A stretch of 64,000 nucleotides of DNA, from positions 1,178,001 to 1,242,000 of the forward strand of contig NZ_CP067113.1 of assembly GCF_016615955.1 (NCBI RefSeq). The letters are read 5' to 3'. The stretch is from Luteimonas sp. MC1750. Its GTDB lineage: Bacteria > Pseudomonadota > Gammaproteobacteria > Xanthomonadales > Xanthomonadaceae. The translations under genes were made by a program, and so were the position numbers. Positions 1-8,793 of the stretch are shown here, one piece after another. Every line of letters starts with the position of its first letter. Position 1 is the stretch's first letter. The notes beneath the pieces are model-generated. The model did not search any database, was not told where the DNA came from, and saw only the letters and a list, made by a program, of their open reading frames with translations.

Positions 1-716
1 TGACCGGCGGCGCGCGCCAGTTCGGCATCGATGCCGAGGAGGTACCCGCCGCGCTGCGCGCGATCGGCGACGCCGGCCTGGCCTTCGAGGGCTTCCACAT
101 GTTCGCGGGCTCGCAGAACCTGCGCCCGGCGGCGATCGTCGAGGCCCAGGCACGCAGCTACGACCTCGCGATGGAGTGGGCCGGGCTGCTGCCCGCGCCG
201 CTCAGGAGCCTGAACCTCGGCGGCGGCTTCGGGATCCCCTATGCGGCCAACGAGTCGGCGCTGGACCTCGCGCCGGTGGCCGCCAACCTGGCGGCGCTGG
301 CGGCACGGCTGCGCGCCGACGCCCCGGAAGCACACCTGGTGGTCGAGCTCGGCCGCTACCTGGTCGGAGAAGCGGGGCTGTACGTCTCGCGCGTGGTCGA
401 CCGCAAGCTGTCGCGTGGCCAGGTGTTCCTGGTGGTGGATGGCGGCATGCACCACCACCTCGCGGCTTCGGGGAATTTCGGCCAGGTGATGCGGCGCAAC
501 TACCCGGTGGCGGTCAATGGCCGCAGCGCGGCGTTCGAGACCGCCAGCGTGGTCGGCCCGCTGTGCACGCCGCTGGACCTGCTGGGTGACCGCATGGCAC
601 TCGGGGTGGCGGCGCCCGGCGACCTGGTGGTGGTGTTCCAGTCGGGCGCCTATGGCCGCAGCGCCAGCCCGCGCGACTTCCTCGGCCATCCGGACGCGGC
701 CGAAGCGCTGGTCTGA
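1..716 (+). CDS. PLP-dependent decarboxylase of the exosortase-A/EPS type (3' part)
   Basis: This is the C-terminal part of a fold-III (DAP/ornithine decarboxylase-like) pyridoxal-phosphate enzyme; the frame is open from the window edge (codons from base 3), so the N-terminus lies outside. Visible are TGGARQFGID, the glycine loop LNLGGGFGIPY that binds the cofactor phosphate, and a C-terminal barrel with VVDGGMHHHLAASG. The aspartate-decarboxylase-like GPLCTPLDLLG stretch carries the family Cys that reaches into the partner active site of the dimer. The ARQFGIDAEEVP stretch resembles the decarboxylases found in exosortase-A polysaccharide loci, and the next operon is of that kind. The substrate cannot be told from the sequence. 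It ends 4 nt before the stop of the convergent acyltransferase gene. Confidence 0.8.
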   Translation, partial: TGGARQFGIDAEEVPAALRAIGDAGLAFEGFHMFAGSQNLRPAAIVEAQARSYDLAMEWAGLLPAPLRSLNLGGGFGIPYAANESALDLAPVAANLAALAARLRADAPEAHLVVELGRYLVGEAGLYVSRVVDRKLSRGQVFLVVDGGMHHHLAASGNFGQVMRRNYPVAVNGRSAAFETASVVGPLCTPLDLLGDRMALGVAAPGDLVVVFQSGAYGRSASPRDFLGHPDAAEALV

Positions 717-720
717 GGTG

Positions 721-1476
721 TCAGGCGGCGGCCGCGCTCGCCGTCGCGGCAGCGGCCCCGGGCGCCGCCTGTCCGACCATGCCGATGCGCCGCGCGGGAT
801 TGCCGGCGACGATGCTGTAGGGCGCGACCTTGCCCGAGACCACCGCATGGGCCGAGACGATCGCGCCTTCGCCGATCTCGGTGCCGGGCATCACCAGCGC
901 CCCGGTCCCGATCCAGGCGTGGTCGTGCACGATGACCGGCTTGACGTCATCCGGGTCGGGTGCGCTGCCGAGCCGGCGGCGCTCCGGATCGGTCGGGTGC
1001 CCGCCGGAGTCGCGGAAGGTCACGCCGCCTGCGACCTGCACGTGGCGCCCGAGGCGGATCTCGCGCCCCACGACGAAGCGCGTCTCGTGCGCGATGTCGG
1101 AGTAGTCGCCGATCTCCAGGCGCGGCCGGCTGGTGAAGCTTGCCGCGTAGCTGATCGAGATCTTGCCGCTGACGCGCACATGGTCGCCGACCACGAGTTC
1201 ACCGCTGCCCTGGACCCAGGGCACGTGGATGCCGGTGGTCACGCCTCGGCCCACGCGGGCGCAATAGGCCTTGAACAGCGGTTCGGCCACCAGCACCCGT
1301 CGGAGGAAGAACAGCGTGCCGCGCATCCCCAGGAACAGCCACAGGTAGGGGCGGACCAGGACGCGCGGCGCGGGCAGGGTGAACGCAAGCGCCGCACCCC
1401 GCGTGCGCCGGGCCACGGCCGCCGCCGGGTGCGGCGAGGTGCGGGCCCAGTGGCGCAGCGATGCGAGCGTGCTCAC
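721..1476 (-). CDS. LbH (hexapeptide-repeat) acyltransferase of the EPS operon
   Basis: About 251 aa with a left-handed beta-helix acyltransferase fold. Imperfect hexapeptide repeats cover roughly residues 70-215, for example IGTGALVMPGTEIGEGAIVS, followed by the typical exit VAGNPARRI. A hydrophobic stretch (LVRPYLWLFLGMRG) near residue 40 precedes the helix. Such WcaF/maltose-acetyltransferase-like enzymes O-acetylate sugars, so here it probably decorates the exopolysaccharide; the acceptor is unknown. I choose the GTG at 1476 because it overlaps the upstream stop in GTGA, a translational-coupling arrangement. A longer in-frame reading to 1668 would lie inside the neighbouring gene. It is the last gene of the minus-strand EPS operon. 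The Ala-rich tail after residue 235 is low complexity. Confidence 0.8.
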   Translation of the reverse strand: MSTLASLRHWARTSPHPAAAVARRTRGAALAFTLPAPRVLVRPYLWLFLGMRGTLFFLRRVLVAEPLFKAYCARVGRGVTTGIHVPWVQGSGELVVGDHVRVSGKISISYAASFTSRPRLEIGDYSDIAHETRFVVGREIRLGRHVQVAGGVTFRDSGGHPTDPERRRLGSAPDPDDVKPVIVHDHAWIGTGALVMPGTEIGEGAIVSAHAVVSGKVAPYSIVAGNPARRIGMVGQAAPGAAAATASAAAA

Positions 1477-2783
1477 CGCGGACGGTTCCGGTACGACATC
1501 CACAGGTACCAGACGTTCTGCCGCACTTCGTTGTCGAGGACGCCGCTGTCGCGTTCGTAGCGGTAGTAGCTGAGCGAGGTGCTCCAGTGCCGGGTCCAGC
1601 TCTTTTCCAGCGACAGCCCGATGCGGCGGGCCTCGTCCTCGGCGCCGAGCTGGCGGTACTCGATCCACTCGAAATCGGCCCAGCCCGCGAGCGTCACGCT
1701 GGGCGCCAGGCGGTAGGTCAGCGCCAGCAGCAGCCCGCGGTCGTCCTCGTCGGGCACGAACGCGTCCACGTAGCGCAGGCGCTGGGCATAGGCCTCGGTG
1801 CGCAGGCCGAAGCGCTCGCCGGCGTGGTCCCAGGCCAGGGCCGCGCGCTGCAGGCGATAGACCGAGGGCACGATCGCGCCGCCGTCCACCAGCACGCCGC
1901 CGGGCACGGTCGCCTCCGGCCGGCCGGCGGCGCCGTCGACCAGCGCCTGGTCGGCGGCGTCGGAGAACTGGTAGGCCAGGGCCAGCGAGATCCGGTTGCG
2001 CTCACCCTGGCGCCAGCCGGCCTCGAGGCGGAGCAGGGGACTGTCGCGCGTTTCGCCATCGGCGTAGTCGAGCCAGGAATACCCGGCGTCGATCGCGTAG
2101 TCGATGTGCGCCTGCTGGCGCTCGAAACGGGCATAGACGTCGGTCCGCTGATGGTCGCGCGCGAGCAGCGGCTGGTCGTAGTCGGTATCGGTCCACTGCG
2201 CGTTGAAGCCCAGCCGGCTGCGGTCGTCGAACTCGCGGGTCAGGCGCAGGGCCGCGCCGACGCGGCTGGAATCGAATTCATCGGTGACCTCGGCCCGGGT
2301 GTCGATCCAGCGCGCCTCCAGGCGCCCGTGCAGGCTGCCCAGGTCGAACAGGAAGTTCGGCCCCGCCGACAGCACGTTGACCTGTTGCCGGTTGTCCGGC
2401 GCATCGGCGGCGTAGCGGTCGATCGCCTGCAGTTCGAGCTCGTCCTGCACGGTGAAGCTGAGCCGGTCCTGGAGCAGGACCCAGTTGAGGTAGGCCGAGA
2501 GCATGCCTTCGACGCCGTCATCGAGGCCGCCCTGGAAGTCGCGGTAGTCGGCGCGGCCGGCGACCGCGGCCTGCACGGCCGAACCGTCCTGGGTGACCAG
2601 GAAGCCCAGCCCTGCGCGCAGGATGCGCTGGCTGTCGGCGTCGACCGGCGTCAGTCGGACGTTGTCGTCGTGCTCGACGCCGGCGTCGACCGTGTAGTCG
2701 ATGCGCGCCGCCTGCGCCGGCGCGGCGATGTGCACCGCCAGCGCGGCCGCGACCAGCGAGACGCGGATGCTGCAGCTTCCCAT
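1473..2783 (-). CDS. Outer-membrane beta-barrel protein of the XrtA-type EPS locus
   Basis: 436 aa with a signal peptide (cleavage likely after PAQA, about residue 25), then alternating amphipathic strands rich in aromatic residues and aspartate, ending in a run of Tyr/Trp/Arg (WYLWMSYRNR). Phrases such as IDYTVDAGVEHDDNVRLTP near the start are typical of the putative beta-barrel outer-membrane proteins of exosortase/PEP-CTERM EPS clusters. It probably helps bring the polymer to or across the outer membrane, but no activity can be read from the sequence. It lies 22 nt after the CpsD-like gene and overlaps the acyltransferase start by 4 nt, so it is inside the operon. Confidence 0.72.
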   Translation of the reverse strand: MGSCSIRVSLVAAALAVHIAAPAQAARIDYTVDAGVEHDDNVRLTPVDADSQRILRAGLGFLVTQDGSAVQAAVAGRADYRDFQGGLDDGVEGMLSAYLNWVLLQDRLSFTVQDELELQAIDRYAADAPDNRQQVNVLSAGPNFLFDLGSLHGRLEARWIDTRAEVTDEFDSSRVGAALRLTREFDDRSRLGFNAQWTDTDYDQPLLARDHQRTDVYARFERQQAHIDYAIDAGYSWLDYADGETRDSPLLRLEAGWRQGERNRISLALAYQFSDAADQALVDGAAGRPEATVPGGVLVDGGAIVPSVYRLQRAALAWDHAGERFGLRTEAYAQRLRYVDAFVPDEDDRGLLLALTYRLAPSVTLAGWADFEWIEYRQLGAEDEARRIGLSLEKSWTRHWSTSLSYYRYERDSGVLDNEVRQNVWYLWMSYRNRPR

Positions 2784-2805
2784 GGCGATCCCTTTCCGAT
2801 GGCGG

Positions 2806-3576
2806 TCAGTGGTTGTCGTTGAAGACGATGCCCGCGAGCTTCGCCGGGTCGAAGTTGGCGGCGGCCTTGTCGATGGCCTCGAGCGTGACCTTGCCGTAGC
2901 CGGCCACCAGCACCACGACGTCGGCGAGGTCGGAAAGGATGCGCGCGTCGGGCGAGTTCAGGGCCGAGGGCGCATCCAGGATCACGTAGCGGTTGGGGTC
3001 GTCGGAGCGCAGCGAGTCGATCATCGTGCGTGCGCGGGTCGAGGTGAAGTATTCGCCCGCGATCTCGCGCACGCTGCCGTTGGGGATCAGCTGCAGCCGC
3101 GGGATTCCGGTGGCGTACTGGATGTCGCCGAGATCGTCGACGCTGCCGTCGAGGTAGTCCATCAGCCCGCAGTTGTCGCTGCCCGCGGCCAGCGCCAGGT
3201 GCTGGCTGGGATGCAGCGCGTCGCAGTCGACCAGGAGCGCGGTCTTGGCCTCGTCGAAGGCGAAGGCCAGCGCGAGGTTGCGCGCGACGAAGCTGCCGCC
3301 GCAGGCGCGGCCGACCGGCGCGACCAGGGTGATGAAGTTCTGGTTGCCGCGCAGGTTGAGCAGGCGCGTGCGCAGGTCGCGGAAGGCGTCGGCCTGCACC
3401 CGCACCGAGTCCTGGCGATGGATCAGCCGGCGCTCCTCGAGCGCGCGCGGCGACAGCGGCGGCGGCTGCACGCGGGCCAGCTGCCTGGACGCACCGGTGC
3501 GCGGTGCCGGCATTTCGGCGGCGATGTCGTGCGCGTCGCGCACGTGCTGCGGTTCGATCAGCGATGCGGAGCTCAT
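2806..3576 (-). CDS. CpsD/CapB-like EPS ATPase (XrtA-type), degenerate Walker A
   Basis: 256 aa, a cytoplasmic MinD/BY-kinase fold protein that normally partners the chain-length determinant encoded just upstream (ATGA overlap at 3573-3576). The fold is clear: FITLVAPVGRACGGSF with following VARNLA at residues 81-102, a Walker-A'-like LLVDCD (114-119), and a Walker-B-like YVILDAPSAL (197-206). The P-loop is unusual. Where BY-kinases have GKT/S this protein has G94-S95 in ACGGSF, so the invariant lysine is missing, and no C-terminal tyrosine cluster is present (the protein ends VFNDNH). It may therefore be a structural or regulatory relative and not an active tyrosine kinase. From memory, similar GGSF variants occur in other EPS loci of this kind, so it may be a lineage feature and not decay. 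Confidence 0.78.
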   Translation of the reverse strand: MSSASLIEPQHVRDAHDIAAEMPAPRTGASRQLARVQPPPLSPRALEERRLIHRQDSVRVQADAFRDLRTRLLNLRGNQNFITLVAPVGRACGGSFVARNLALAFAFDEAKTALLVDCDALHPSQHLALAAGSDNCGLMDYLDGSVDDLGDIQYATGIPRLQLIPNGSVREIAGEYFTSTRARTMIDSLRSDDPNRYVILDAPSALNSPDARILSDLADVVVLVAGYGKVTLEAIDKAAANFDPAKLAGIVFNDNH

Positions 3577-5162
3577 GCGGCCACGATCCTGTAGGCGTAG
3601 GTGAGGACATAGACCAGCACCACCGAGCCGGCCATGGCGACGGCGAAGGCCATCGACGCGTACTCGCGCCTCCGCTCGCCCGGCGTGGGATAGGACGGCA
3701 CGGTGGTGAGGAGCGGCAGGCTGGCGTGCTTGACGATCAGGTGCGGCGTGCGCACGCGCGGGTCGAAGCGCGCCACCAGGAACACCAGCGCCAGCGGAAG
3801 GGTGATGGCCAGCAGCAGTCCGGCCGCGGCGATGTGCAGGAAGCGCAGGCCGGATGGGCGCAGCGGCATGGTGGCCGGGTCCTGGATGCGGAGCGTCAGG
3901 CCCCGGTTCTCCTGGTCCAGTCCCATCGAGACGCGCGCGTTCTCGCGCCGGCGCAGCAGGTCCTGGTAGATCTCGCGGTTGACCTCGTAGTCGCGCGTCA
4001 GCTCGGCGAGCGCGCCTTCCGAGGCCGCGATGCGCCGGCTGCGGTCGAGTTCGTCGTCAAGCAGCGACTGCGCGATCGCCAGCCGCGAGCGGGTGGCCGC
4101 CGTCTCGCGCCGGGCCTGCGACAGCTGGCTGCGCAGTTCCTGGTACAGCGGGTTGGCCTGGGCCTCGTCCGACAGGGTGCCGGCGCTGCCGGGCGCCTCG
4201 CGGCGACCGCGCTCGTCGGCGAGCATGCGGTTGATGTCGTCGATCTGGTGGCGCAGGCGCATCACGTCGGGGTGCTGTTCGGTGTAGGCCAGCAGCAGGC
4301 GGTCACGCTCGGCCTGCAGCTCGATCAGGCGCGTGCGGTACAGGCTTTCGCGCGTCTGCACCGCGGTCACCGCGGACTCGCCCGACAGCTGGGCCTCAAT
4401 CGAGGATTCGCGCGACTCCTGCTCCAGCAGCGCCATGCGCGTCTGCTCCAGCTGGGTGCGCAGGGCGCCGATGCGGGTGGTGGCGTCGGCGGCGCTGCCC
4501 GGCTGCGCGTCGACGTTGCGCGACTGGTAGTCCTGCAGGTTGCCTTCGGCGCCCGAGAGCTTGGCGTGGTAGGCCTGCACCTGGCTGTCGATGAACTCGT
4601 AGGCCTCGCGGCTCTCGCGCTGCTTGGTGGCCGCGGCCTCGCGCATGAACAGGTCGCCGAAGGCCTGGGTGATCTGGAACGCGCGCTCGGGGTCGCGGTC
4701 GCGGTAGCTGATCTGCACCAGGTCCGGGCGCGGGCTCTCGATCATCGTGCGGTTGCGGATCTCTTCCTTCAGCCGGTCGCGCGCGACCGCGCTCGGGCTG
4801 TCTTCGAGCCAGCCACCGATGGCCAGCGCCTCTTCCAGCACCTTGCGGCCGTAGATGATCTGCCGCGCCATGCCGGCGCGGTCCGCCACGCCCGTGGGGA
4901 CCGCGCGGCCTTCCAGCAGCGGCTGGATGATGTCGCTGTCCTGCGCCAGGATGGTCACCGAGGCGGTGTAGTTGCGCGGGATCACGAACAGGCCGACCAC
5001 CAGGGTCAGCAGCGCGATCGCGGTGAAGATCGCCACCAGCAGCACGATGCGCGAGCGTGCCTCGCGCAGCAGGATCGGCAGCAGTTCGTTGGGCGTGAGC
5101 TCGGGCGCGCGGGGCAGGGCGACGCCGGCGCGGCGCGGGGCGGCGAGTGCGTTGGAGGACAT
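3573..5162 (-). CDS. Polysaccharide chain-length determinant (Wzz/PCP, XrtA type)
   Basis: 529 aa inner-membrane polysaccharide co-polymerase. TM1 is at about residues 37-60 (SRIVLLVAIFTAIALLTLVV), followed by a periplasmic Wzz-like domain. A long alpha-helical/coiled-coil region rich in Arg, Glu and Gln spans about 180-410, including the EQTRMALLEQESR and LRHQIDDINRML heptad stretches. TM2 is at about 440-463 and a further hydrophobic helix at about 504-525. The length and final TM match the longer chain-length proteins of exosortase-type EPS loci. It controls polymer length with the CpsD-like ATPase encoded next. The start overlaps the upstream stop (TGATG at 5160-5164) and the end overlaps the next start, so the three genes are translationally coupled. 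Confidence 0.88.
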   Translation of the reverse strand: MSSNALAAPRRAGVALPRAPELTPNELLPILLREARSRIVLLVAIFTAIALLTLVVGLFVIPRNYTASVTILAQDSDIIQPLLEGRAVPTGVADRAGMARQIIYGRKVLEEALAIGGWLEDSPSAVARDRLKEEIRNRTMIESPRPDLVQISYRDRDPERAFQITQAFGDLFMREAAATKQRESREAYEFIDSQVQAYHAKLSGAEGNLQDYQSRNVDAQPGSAADATTRIGALRTQLEQTRMALLEQESRESSIEAQLSGESAVTAVQTRESLYRTRLIELQAERDRLLLAYTEQHPDVMRLRHQIDDINRMLADERGRREAPGSAGTLSDEAQANPLYQELRSQLSQARRETAATRSRLAIAQSLLDDELDRSRRIAASEGALAELTRDYEVNREIYQDLLRRRENARVSMGLDQENRGLTLRIQDPATMPLRPSGLRFLHIAAAGLLLAITLPLALVFLVARFDPRVRTPHLIVKHASLPLLTTVPSYPTPGERRREYASMAFAVAMAGSVVLVYVLTYAYRIVAA

Positions 5163-5782
5163 CAGAACGCGCGCTCCGGGATGGTGATGACGTCGCCGGG
5201 CGCGACGCGGTGGTTGGTGGTGAGGTCGCCGCGGTCGAGGATGCGGTCCAGGCGCACGGCGTAGGTGCTGGTGGTGGACTGGCCGTTGCGGCGGTAGAGC
5301 GCGGCACGGTCGGAGGCGGCGAATTCGTTCACCCCGCCCGCGGCCAACACCGCGTCGAGCACGGTCATGCCCTGGCGGAACGGGATCGAGACCGGCTGGC
5401 GCACGGCGCCGGTGACGCGCACCCGCGACAGGTATTCGTGGCTGCGCAGGTCGGTGAGGATCACCGCGACCTGGGGATCGCGCACATAGGCGGCGAGCTT
5501 CTCCTGGATGTCGGCTGCCACCGCCGAGGGCGTCAGGCCGCCGGCGACCACGTCACCCACCAGCGGCACCGAGATGCGGCCATCGGGGCGCACCGGCACG
5601 GTGATCCCCAGCTCCGGGTTGCGCCACACGGTGACCTGGACGATGTCGTCGACGCCAATCAGGTATTCGCCGACCGCCGCCTGCGGCTGGTCGGGGGGAA
5701 CGTCGGCGATGCCGCCGGACGATGCGCAGGCCCCGAACAGGGCGGCAAGCGCGAAAGTGGCGAGCAGGCGGAACACGGTCAT
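5162..5782 (-). CDS. Polysaccharide export lipoprotein (Wza/OPX family)
   Basis: 206 aa secreted lipoprotein. The signal peptide ends in a lipobox (ALFGAC, Cys19), and a polysaccharide-export domain follows (YLIGVDDIVQVTVWRNPELG at about 45-64). SLBB-like segments (VRVTGAVRQPVSIPF, and GMTVLDAVLAAGGVNEF) precede the C-terminal PGDVITIPERAF. Wza-family proteins form the periplasm-to-outer-membrane channel for the polymer. The protein lacks the C-terminal transmembrane helix of E. coli Wza, and the barrel protein encoded downstream could supply the outer-membrane part (inference). It is the first gene of the minus-strand operon; its promoter should lie in the 130-bp gap shared with galE, where I see no convincing consensus. 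Confidence 0.88.
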   Translation of the reverse strand: MTVFRLLATFALAALFGACASSGGIADVPPDQPQAAVGEYLIGVDDIVQVTVWRNPELGITVPVRPDGRISVPLVGDVVAGGLTPSAVAADIQEKLAAYVRDPQVAVILTDLRSHEYLSRVRVTGAVRQPVSIPFRQGMTVLDAVLAAGGVNEFAASDRAALYRRNGQSTTSTYAVRLDRILDRGDLTTNHRVAPGDVITIPERAF

Positions 5783-5912
5783 CGGAAGGCATCCACGGCA
5801 GCGGTTGCCAGAAAGAACGTCAAAGCACGCATCCTGCGGTCACCGGGCTTCGCCCGCGACGCACCCGCTTTGGCGTACCCTGCCGGCCCGAATGGACAGC
5901 CTGGGACACCCG

Positions 5913-6929
5913 ATGCGCATCCTGGTCACCGGCGGTGCCGGCTACATCGGCAGCCACACCTGTACCGTGCTCGCCGCGCGCGGCCACCGGATCGTGGTCG
6001 CCGACAACTTCTGCAACAGTTCACCCCGCGTGCTCGAGCGGCTCGAGGCCATCTGCGGCAGCCGCCCGGACCTCGTGCAGGTCGACCTGCGCGAGCGCGA
6101 GGCGGTCGCGGCGCTGTTCGCCGGCGCCGGCTACGACGCGGTGATCCACTTCGCCGCGCTCAAGGCGGTGGGCGAGTCCTGCGAGCGTCCGTTGGACTAT
6201 TTCGACAACAACATCGCCGGCACCATCCACCTGCTGCAGGCCATGCAGGCGCACGGCGTGCGGCGCCTGGTGTTCAGTTCCTCGGCCACGGTCTACGGCG
6301 ATCCGGACTCGGTCCCGGTGCGCGAGGACGCGCCGCTGCGCGTCACCAATCCCTATGGCCGCACCAAGCTGGTCATGGAGCAGCTGATCGGCGACCTCTG
6401 CGACAGTGACCCGGGCTTCCATGCGGTGAACCTGCGCTACTTCAACCCGGTGGGCGCGCATCCCTCCGGCCTCATCGGCGAAGCCCCCGGCGGCGTGCCC
6501 AACAACCTGATGCCCTATGTCTGCCAGGTCGCGGTGGGCCAGCGCGAGCGGCTTGCGGTCTTCGGCGGCGACTGGCCGACGGCGGACGGCACCGGCGTGC
6601 GCGACTACATCCATGTCATGGACCTGGCGCGCGCGCATGCCGACGCGATCGACTTCCTCGCCCGCGAGGGCCGCAGCGCCAACATCAACCTCGGCACCGG
6701 GCGCGGCACCAGCGTGCTCGAGCTGGTGCAGGCCTTCGAACGCGCTTCGGGGCGCAGCGTGCCCTGCGACATCGTCGCGCGCCGCCCGGGCGACGTCGCC
6801 GAGGTCTATGCCGATGCTTCGCTGGCGCGCGAGCTGCTGGGCTGGAGCGCCGAGCACGACATCGACGCCATGTGCCGTGACGCCTGGCGCTGGCAGTCGG
6901 CCAATCCGCGCGGCTACGCCGACGGCTAG
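5913..6929 (+). CDS. galE: UDP-glucose 4-epimerase
   Basis: 338 aa extended short-chain dehydrogenase that interconverts UDP-glucose and UDP-galactose with tightly bound NAD, supplying galactose for cell-surface polysaccharides. The NAD-binding GGAGYIGSH is at residues 7-15, SSSATVYG lies near 122-129 and the catalytic Y148-x-x-x-K152 is in NPYGRTK; NLRYFNPVGAHPSG and DYIHVMDLA are further GalE signatures. The ATG at 5913 gives the usual N-terminus; an in-frame ATG at 5892 would add MDSLGHP. It faces away from the EPS operon, and its role in making EPS sugar precursors follows from enzyme and position. The stop overlaps the convergent hydrolase gene by 4 nt. Confidence 0.93.
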   Translation: MRILVTGGAGYIGSHTCTVLAARGHRIVVADNFCNSSPRVLERLEAICGSRPDLVQVDLREREAVAALFAGAGYDAVIHFAALKAVGESCERPLDYFDNNIAGTIHLLQAMQAHGVRRLVFSSSATVYGDPDSVPVREDAPLRVTNPYGRTKLVMEQLIGDLCDSDPGFHAVNLRYFNPVGAHPSGLIGEAPGGVPNNLMPYVCQVAVGQRERLAVFGGDWPTADGTGVRDYIHVMDLARAHADAIDFLAREGRSANINLGTGRGTSVLELVQAFERASGRSVPCDIVARRPGDVAEVYADASLARELLGWSAEHDIDAMCRDAWRWQSANPRGYADG

Positions 6930-7741
6930 AGCGGCTGGAACCAGGCCGCGACGGGCGCTGGCGACTTCATCCAGGCGAAATGGTCGGCGCGCACGCCCAG
7001 CGCGGCGTCGTCGAGGATGGTGCCGGCGATCCGCGCCCGCGGGAACCTGGACGCCAGGTGCTGCAGCGACGTGGCGGGCGCGAGCCAGTCACGGGCGAAG
7101 AGCACCGTGCGCAGCTCCACCGCCGCCGTGGCCATGCGCGGCTCGAGGTCGCCCAGGCTCCCGGTCGCGTAGCGCCCGCTGAGCGCCGTGCCGGCCCAGT
7201 CGTGCATCACCCCGCGCGCCTCGTTGCCGCCGAAGCCGATGCGCCGGCCAGGCAGGCTGCCGGCCCGCGCCGCCAGCCAGGGCAGTGCGCGATACGCCAG
7301 CGGCAGCACGAGCCGCTGTGGACGCGGGAACGCGCGCCAGTAGGGCGCGCCGGAACCCGCCAGCCACAGTGCGTCGCACGCGGCCGGGTCCAGGCCCAGC
7401 CGGCACGCGGCGAGCTGGCCGCCGAGGCTGTGGCCACCGGCGATCCGCGGCAGCCCGGGCGTCGCCGCCGCGATCGCGGCCTCGCTGGCGGGCAGGTCGA
7501 GGGTGAGCAGCTCCCGGTAGCCCCAGTCGCAGTCGCGGCCGGCGCGCAGGCTGCTGCTGCCGTGTCCACGCCATTCGTGCAGGAACACCGCGACGCCGCG
7601 CGCCGCCAGCGCGTCCGCCAACGGCAGGTAATGACGTGCGGCGACCCCGAGGGCGGGGAGCCAGAGCAGGCTGCGTCGCGGCCGCTCGGGAATGCGGGTC
7701 AGGAGCTCGAAGCGGTGGCCGTCCGAGGCCTCGATGGCCAT
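6926..7741 (-). CDS. Alpha/beta-hydrolase (serine-aminopeptidase/lysophospholipase-like)
   Basis: 271 aa cytoplasmic alpha/beta hydrolase. It has the oxyanion region LLWLPALGVAARHY (about 24-37), HEWRGHGSS, the nucleophile elbow GGHSLGG with Ser105, and a C-terminal RADHFAWM that supplies the catalytic His. The pattern matches the YheT-less, short YbaC/COG4757-type predicted hydrolases; the natural substrate is unknown. I start at ATG 7741 (MAIEASDGHRFELL) because the upstream in-frame extension runs through the REP element at 7797-7855 and has no domain. It follows thiD on the same strand with the REP pair between them. Confidence 0.78.
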   Translation of the reverse strand: MAIEASDGHRFELLTRIPERPRRSLLWLPALGVAARHYLPLADALAARGVAVFLHEWRGHGSSSLRAGRDCDWGYRELLTLDLPASEAAIAAATPGLPRIAGGHSLGGQLAACRLGLDPAACDALWLAGSGAPYWRAFPRPQRLVLPLAYRALPWLAARAGSLPGRRIGFGGNEARGVMHDWAGTALSGRYATGSLGDLEPRMATAAVELRTVLFARDWLAPATSLQHLASRFPRARIAGTILDDAALGVRADHFAWMKSPAPVAAWFQPL

Positions 7742-7796
7742 GGTGGACTGTGCGTGCGACGCCACCTCGCGCCCATGGTTGGATGCCACCGAAGCC

Positions 7797-7855
7797 CTGT
7801 AGGAGCGGCTATAGCCGCGATCGCCGGCCATCGCGCCTGTAGCCGCTCCTGCAGG
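7797..7855. repeat. REP doublet (GTAGGAGCGGCT type)
   Basis: Two inverted copies of the same element face each other: TGTAGGAGCGGCTATAGCCG at 7798-7817 and its reverse complement-like form CTGTAGCCGCTCCTGCAG at 7837-7854. Each copy can fold into its own GGCTATAGCC hairpin, and the pair forms a larger imperfect stem. It lies between thiD and the hydrolase gene. The GTAG-headed form resembles the REP/SMAG elements described in Stenotrophomonas and relatives. The same unit recurs at 11520, 20276 and 22512 in this window. Confidence 0.85.
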
Positions 7856-7860
7856 ACCGC

Positions 7861-8670
<810 letters not shown>

Positions 8671-8682
8671 GGCCCCATTATG
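8671..8682 (-). promoter_or_regulatory. -10-like hexamer 6 nt before thiD ATG
   Basis: On the minus strand CATAAT (complement of 8677-8682) is followed by six bases GGGGCC and then the thiD ATG. The expected transcription start would fall on or next to the A of the ATG. No clear -35 element is seen. Confidence 0.5.
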
Positions 8683-8708
8683 CCGGCGCGCGCCACTGCC
8701 CGAGCCGC

Positions 8709-8731
8709 GGTTGCCGGTTGCCGGTTGCCGG
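8709..8731. repeat. 7-bp tandem repeat GGTTGCC x3
   Basis: Three perfect head-to-tail copies of GGTTGCC followed by GG lie in the intergenic space between divergent thiD and the acyltransferase gene. Copy number could vary by slippage; no function is evident. Confidence 0.7.
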
Positions 8732-8793
8732 CGCGATTGGCGTTGGGCAGCAGAGACCGAGGGCGGTTCGTCCGGGTGGGGGCAGGGCACGCG

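Noticed and set aside
1461..2822. 453-codon + strand frame over the outer-membrane protein gene
   Set aside because: Shadow of the barrel gene, which has a signal peptide and operon overlaps.
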